Origin: Carya illinoinensis
Taxonomy: Eukaryota; Streptophyta; Magnoliopsida; Fagales; Juglandaceae
Assembly: GCF_018687715.1 (NCBI RefSeq)
Contig: NC_056754.1
Span: 13,538,501 to 13,602,500, forward strand
Direction of reading: 5' to 3'
Length of the DNA: 64,000 nt
Part shown: positions 63,043 through 64,000 of the stretch, piece by piece
Layout: every line of letters starts with the position of its first letter
Numbering within the stretch: the stretch's first letter is position 1
Position numbers and translations under genes: made by a program
The notes under the pieces: generated by a model
Seen by the model: only the letters and a program-made list of their open reading frames with translations
Told to the model about the DNA's origin: nothing
Database searches by the model: none

Positions 63043-64000
63043 TAATCTTTTATTTCTAATCTCTCTCAGTCTGGGAGATTAATGATCATGTGAGCTTGCT
63101 TGCATGGGAATGATTTGGGAATTGCATAAGATAAGATAAATGGACAGATGGGCATAAAGATAGGCAAGCGAAGAGGGAAAAAAGAGGAAAAGTCTTGGTT
63201 CATGAATTTTCAGAGTCGAAGTCCCAGGGACGCGCTCTGTGTGTGGAGCAGCTAATTTAACTGTCATTACCCAACCTAACTAACTTTTTGTTGAATATAA
63301 TTCTGCCTATTGTCTCTTTTGAGTACTGAGGTGGCATCATTCATCTTTGGTCAACTAAACAGCTTTCAAAATCAGTACTGACTCGTGTCTTCTTTTTTTA
63401 AGGGGAAAACATAAAAAAGGACTTTGTAGCTATTCAACCTTGACCCTGAAGTGATCTTTAATTTGGAATTTACAATATTCTTCGATATAAAATTTCTAAT
63501 GTCCAAAACTATATAATTTATAATTTAATATTCTTCGATATTAAATCGTTTGTATCTTAGGATCTCAATTTCAATATCATTTGAATTGTGGCTAATTAAT
63601 GCAGTTCCCTGCCAATTGAGTCCCAGTGTAAGATTTGCTTCATATAATCATAGAATACACAAATATTGAGCAATTATTTTGAAAAATGGTAGAATCTACT
63701 ATTAAAAAATTAATTTTTTTCATATAAATATCATTTTTTTTAAAGAGATTATACAGCACTTAGACACTCTATGACTATAAATATTATTTTTTATTATTTA
63801 ATGTTGTCTTAAGAGATGTAAGGAAATAATAAAAAATAGAATAAATAAAATTTGAGAAATCGATAAATCTGACTAGTGAATTAAATCAAAGCACAGACCT
63901 GTGTACAGGACCGGGTTGGCCAGGTTTATATTTCTCACGGAAAAATATAGTTGCAAGCACAATTATGCACTAATCTGTACACCAATGTGATGTGATTGGT
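63043..64000. other. NF-YB upstream region, ending in a MITE fragment
   Basis: AT-rich with no further gene. From about 63945 to the window end GTTGCAAGCACAATTATGCA with CTAATCTGTACACCAA repeats the left end of the MITE at 33020-33191, so another copy continues past the edge. Confidence 0.6.

Overview
This is a nuclear genome window from a flowering plant. It has GT-AG spliced genes with plant-specific products (gibberellin 20-oxidase, an RGLG-type ubiquitin ligase, an NF-YB7-like factor), very AT-rich spacers, long (CT)n/(GA)n and (AT)n microsatellites, and a dense load of plant transposons. Gene families and repeat style (for example a small element ending CCAAACGGGGCC with GAGATGAGATGAG motifs) suggest a woody eudicot, possibly Fagales/Juglandaceae. 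That placement is inference from memory, not a search result.

Layout. 1-13.7 kb: the first four exons of a DNA polymerase delta catalytic subunit gene (minus strand, start at 13680). Its next intron is at least 12.3 kb because it holds a LINE (minus strand, about 250-11980), which was itself split by a Ty3/Gypsy chromovirus (4318-10497, 5-bp target duplication ACCAC). 14-22.6 kb: a MITE, an AT-rich satellite interrupted by a short Helitron (15377-16342), and a decayed RICESLEEPER-type hAT transposase. 23.2-31.5 kb: a complete RGLG RING/copine E3 ligase gene (minus, 11 coding exons, 417 codons). 31.6-37.9 kb: AT-rich spacer with MITEs and microsatellites. 38.2-40.8 kb: a complete GA20-oxidase gene (plus, 3 exons, 383 codons). 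41.85-46.74 kb: a young but frameshifted Ty1/Copia element (minus). 46.7-49.9 kb: spacer with two unassigned short reading frames. 49.89-53.53 kb: a non-autonomous CACTA element built of palindromic repeat arrays. 54.94-58.49 kb: an older, pol-less LTR element with Copia-like gag remnants and a 153-bp tandem repeat. 58.7-60.5 kb: an unassigned GC-rich repetitive block. 62.4-63.04 kb: an intact single-exon NF-YB7-like gene (minus).

The four host genes belong to unrelated pathways (replication, ubiquitin signalling, gibberellin synthesis, CCAAT-box transcription), so no operon-like logic applies. The most unusual material is in the repeats: the CACTA element carrying two palindromic motif families, a hairpin array in one Gypsy LTR that the other LTR lost, and a Helitron whose empty target site survives in a neighbouring satellite copy. 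I found no tRNA, rRNA, CRISPR array or known microRNA by eye.
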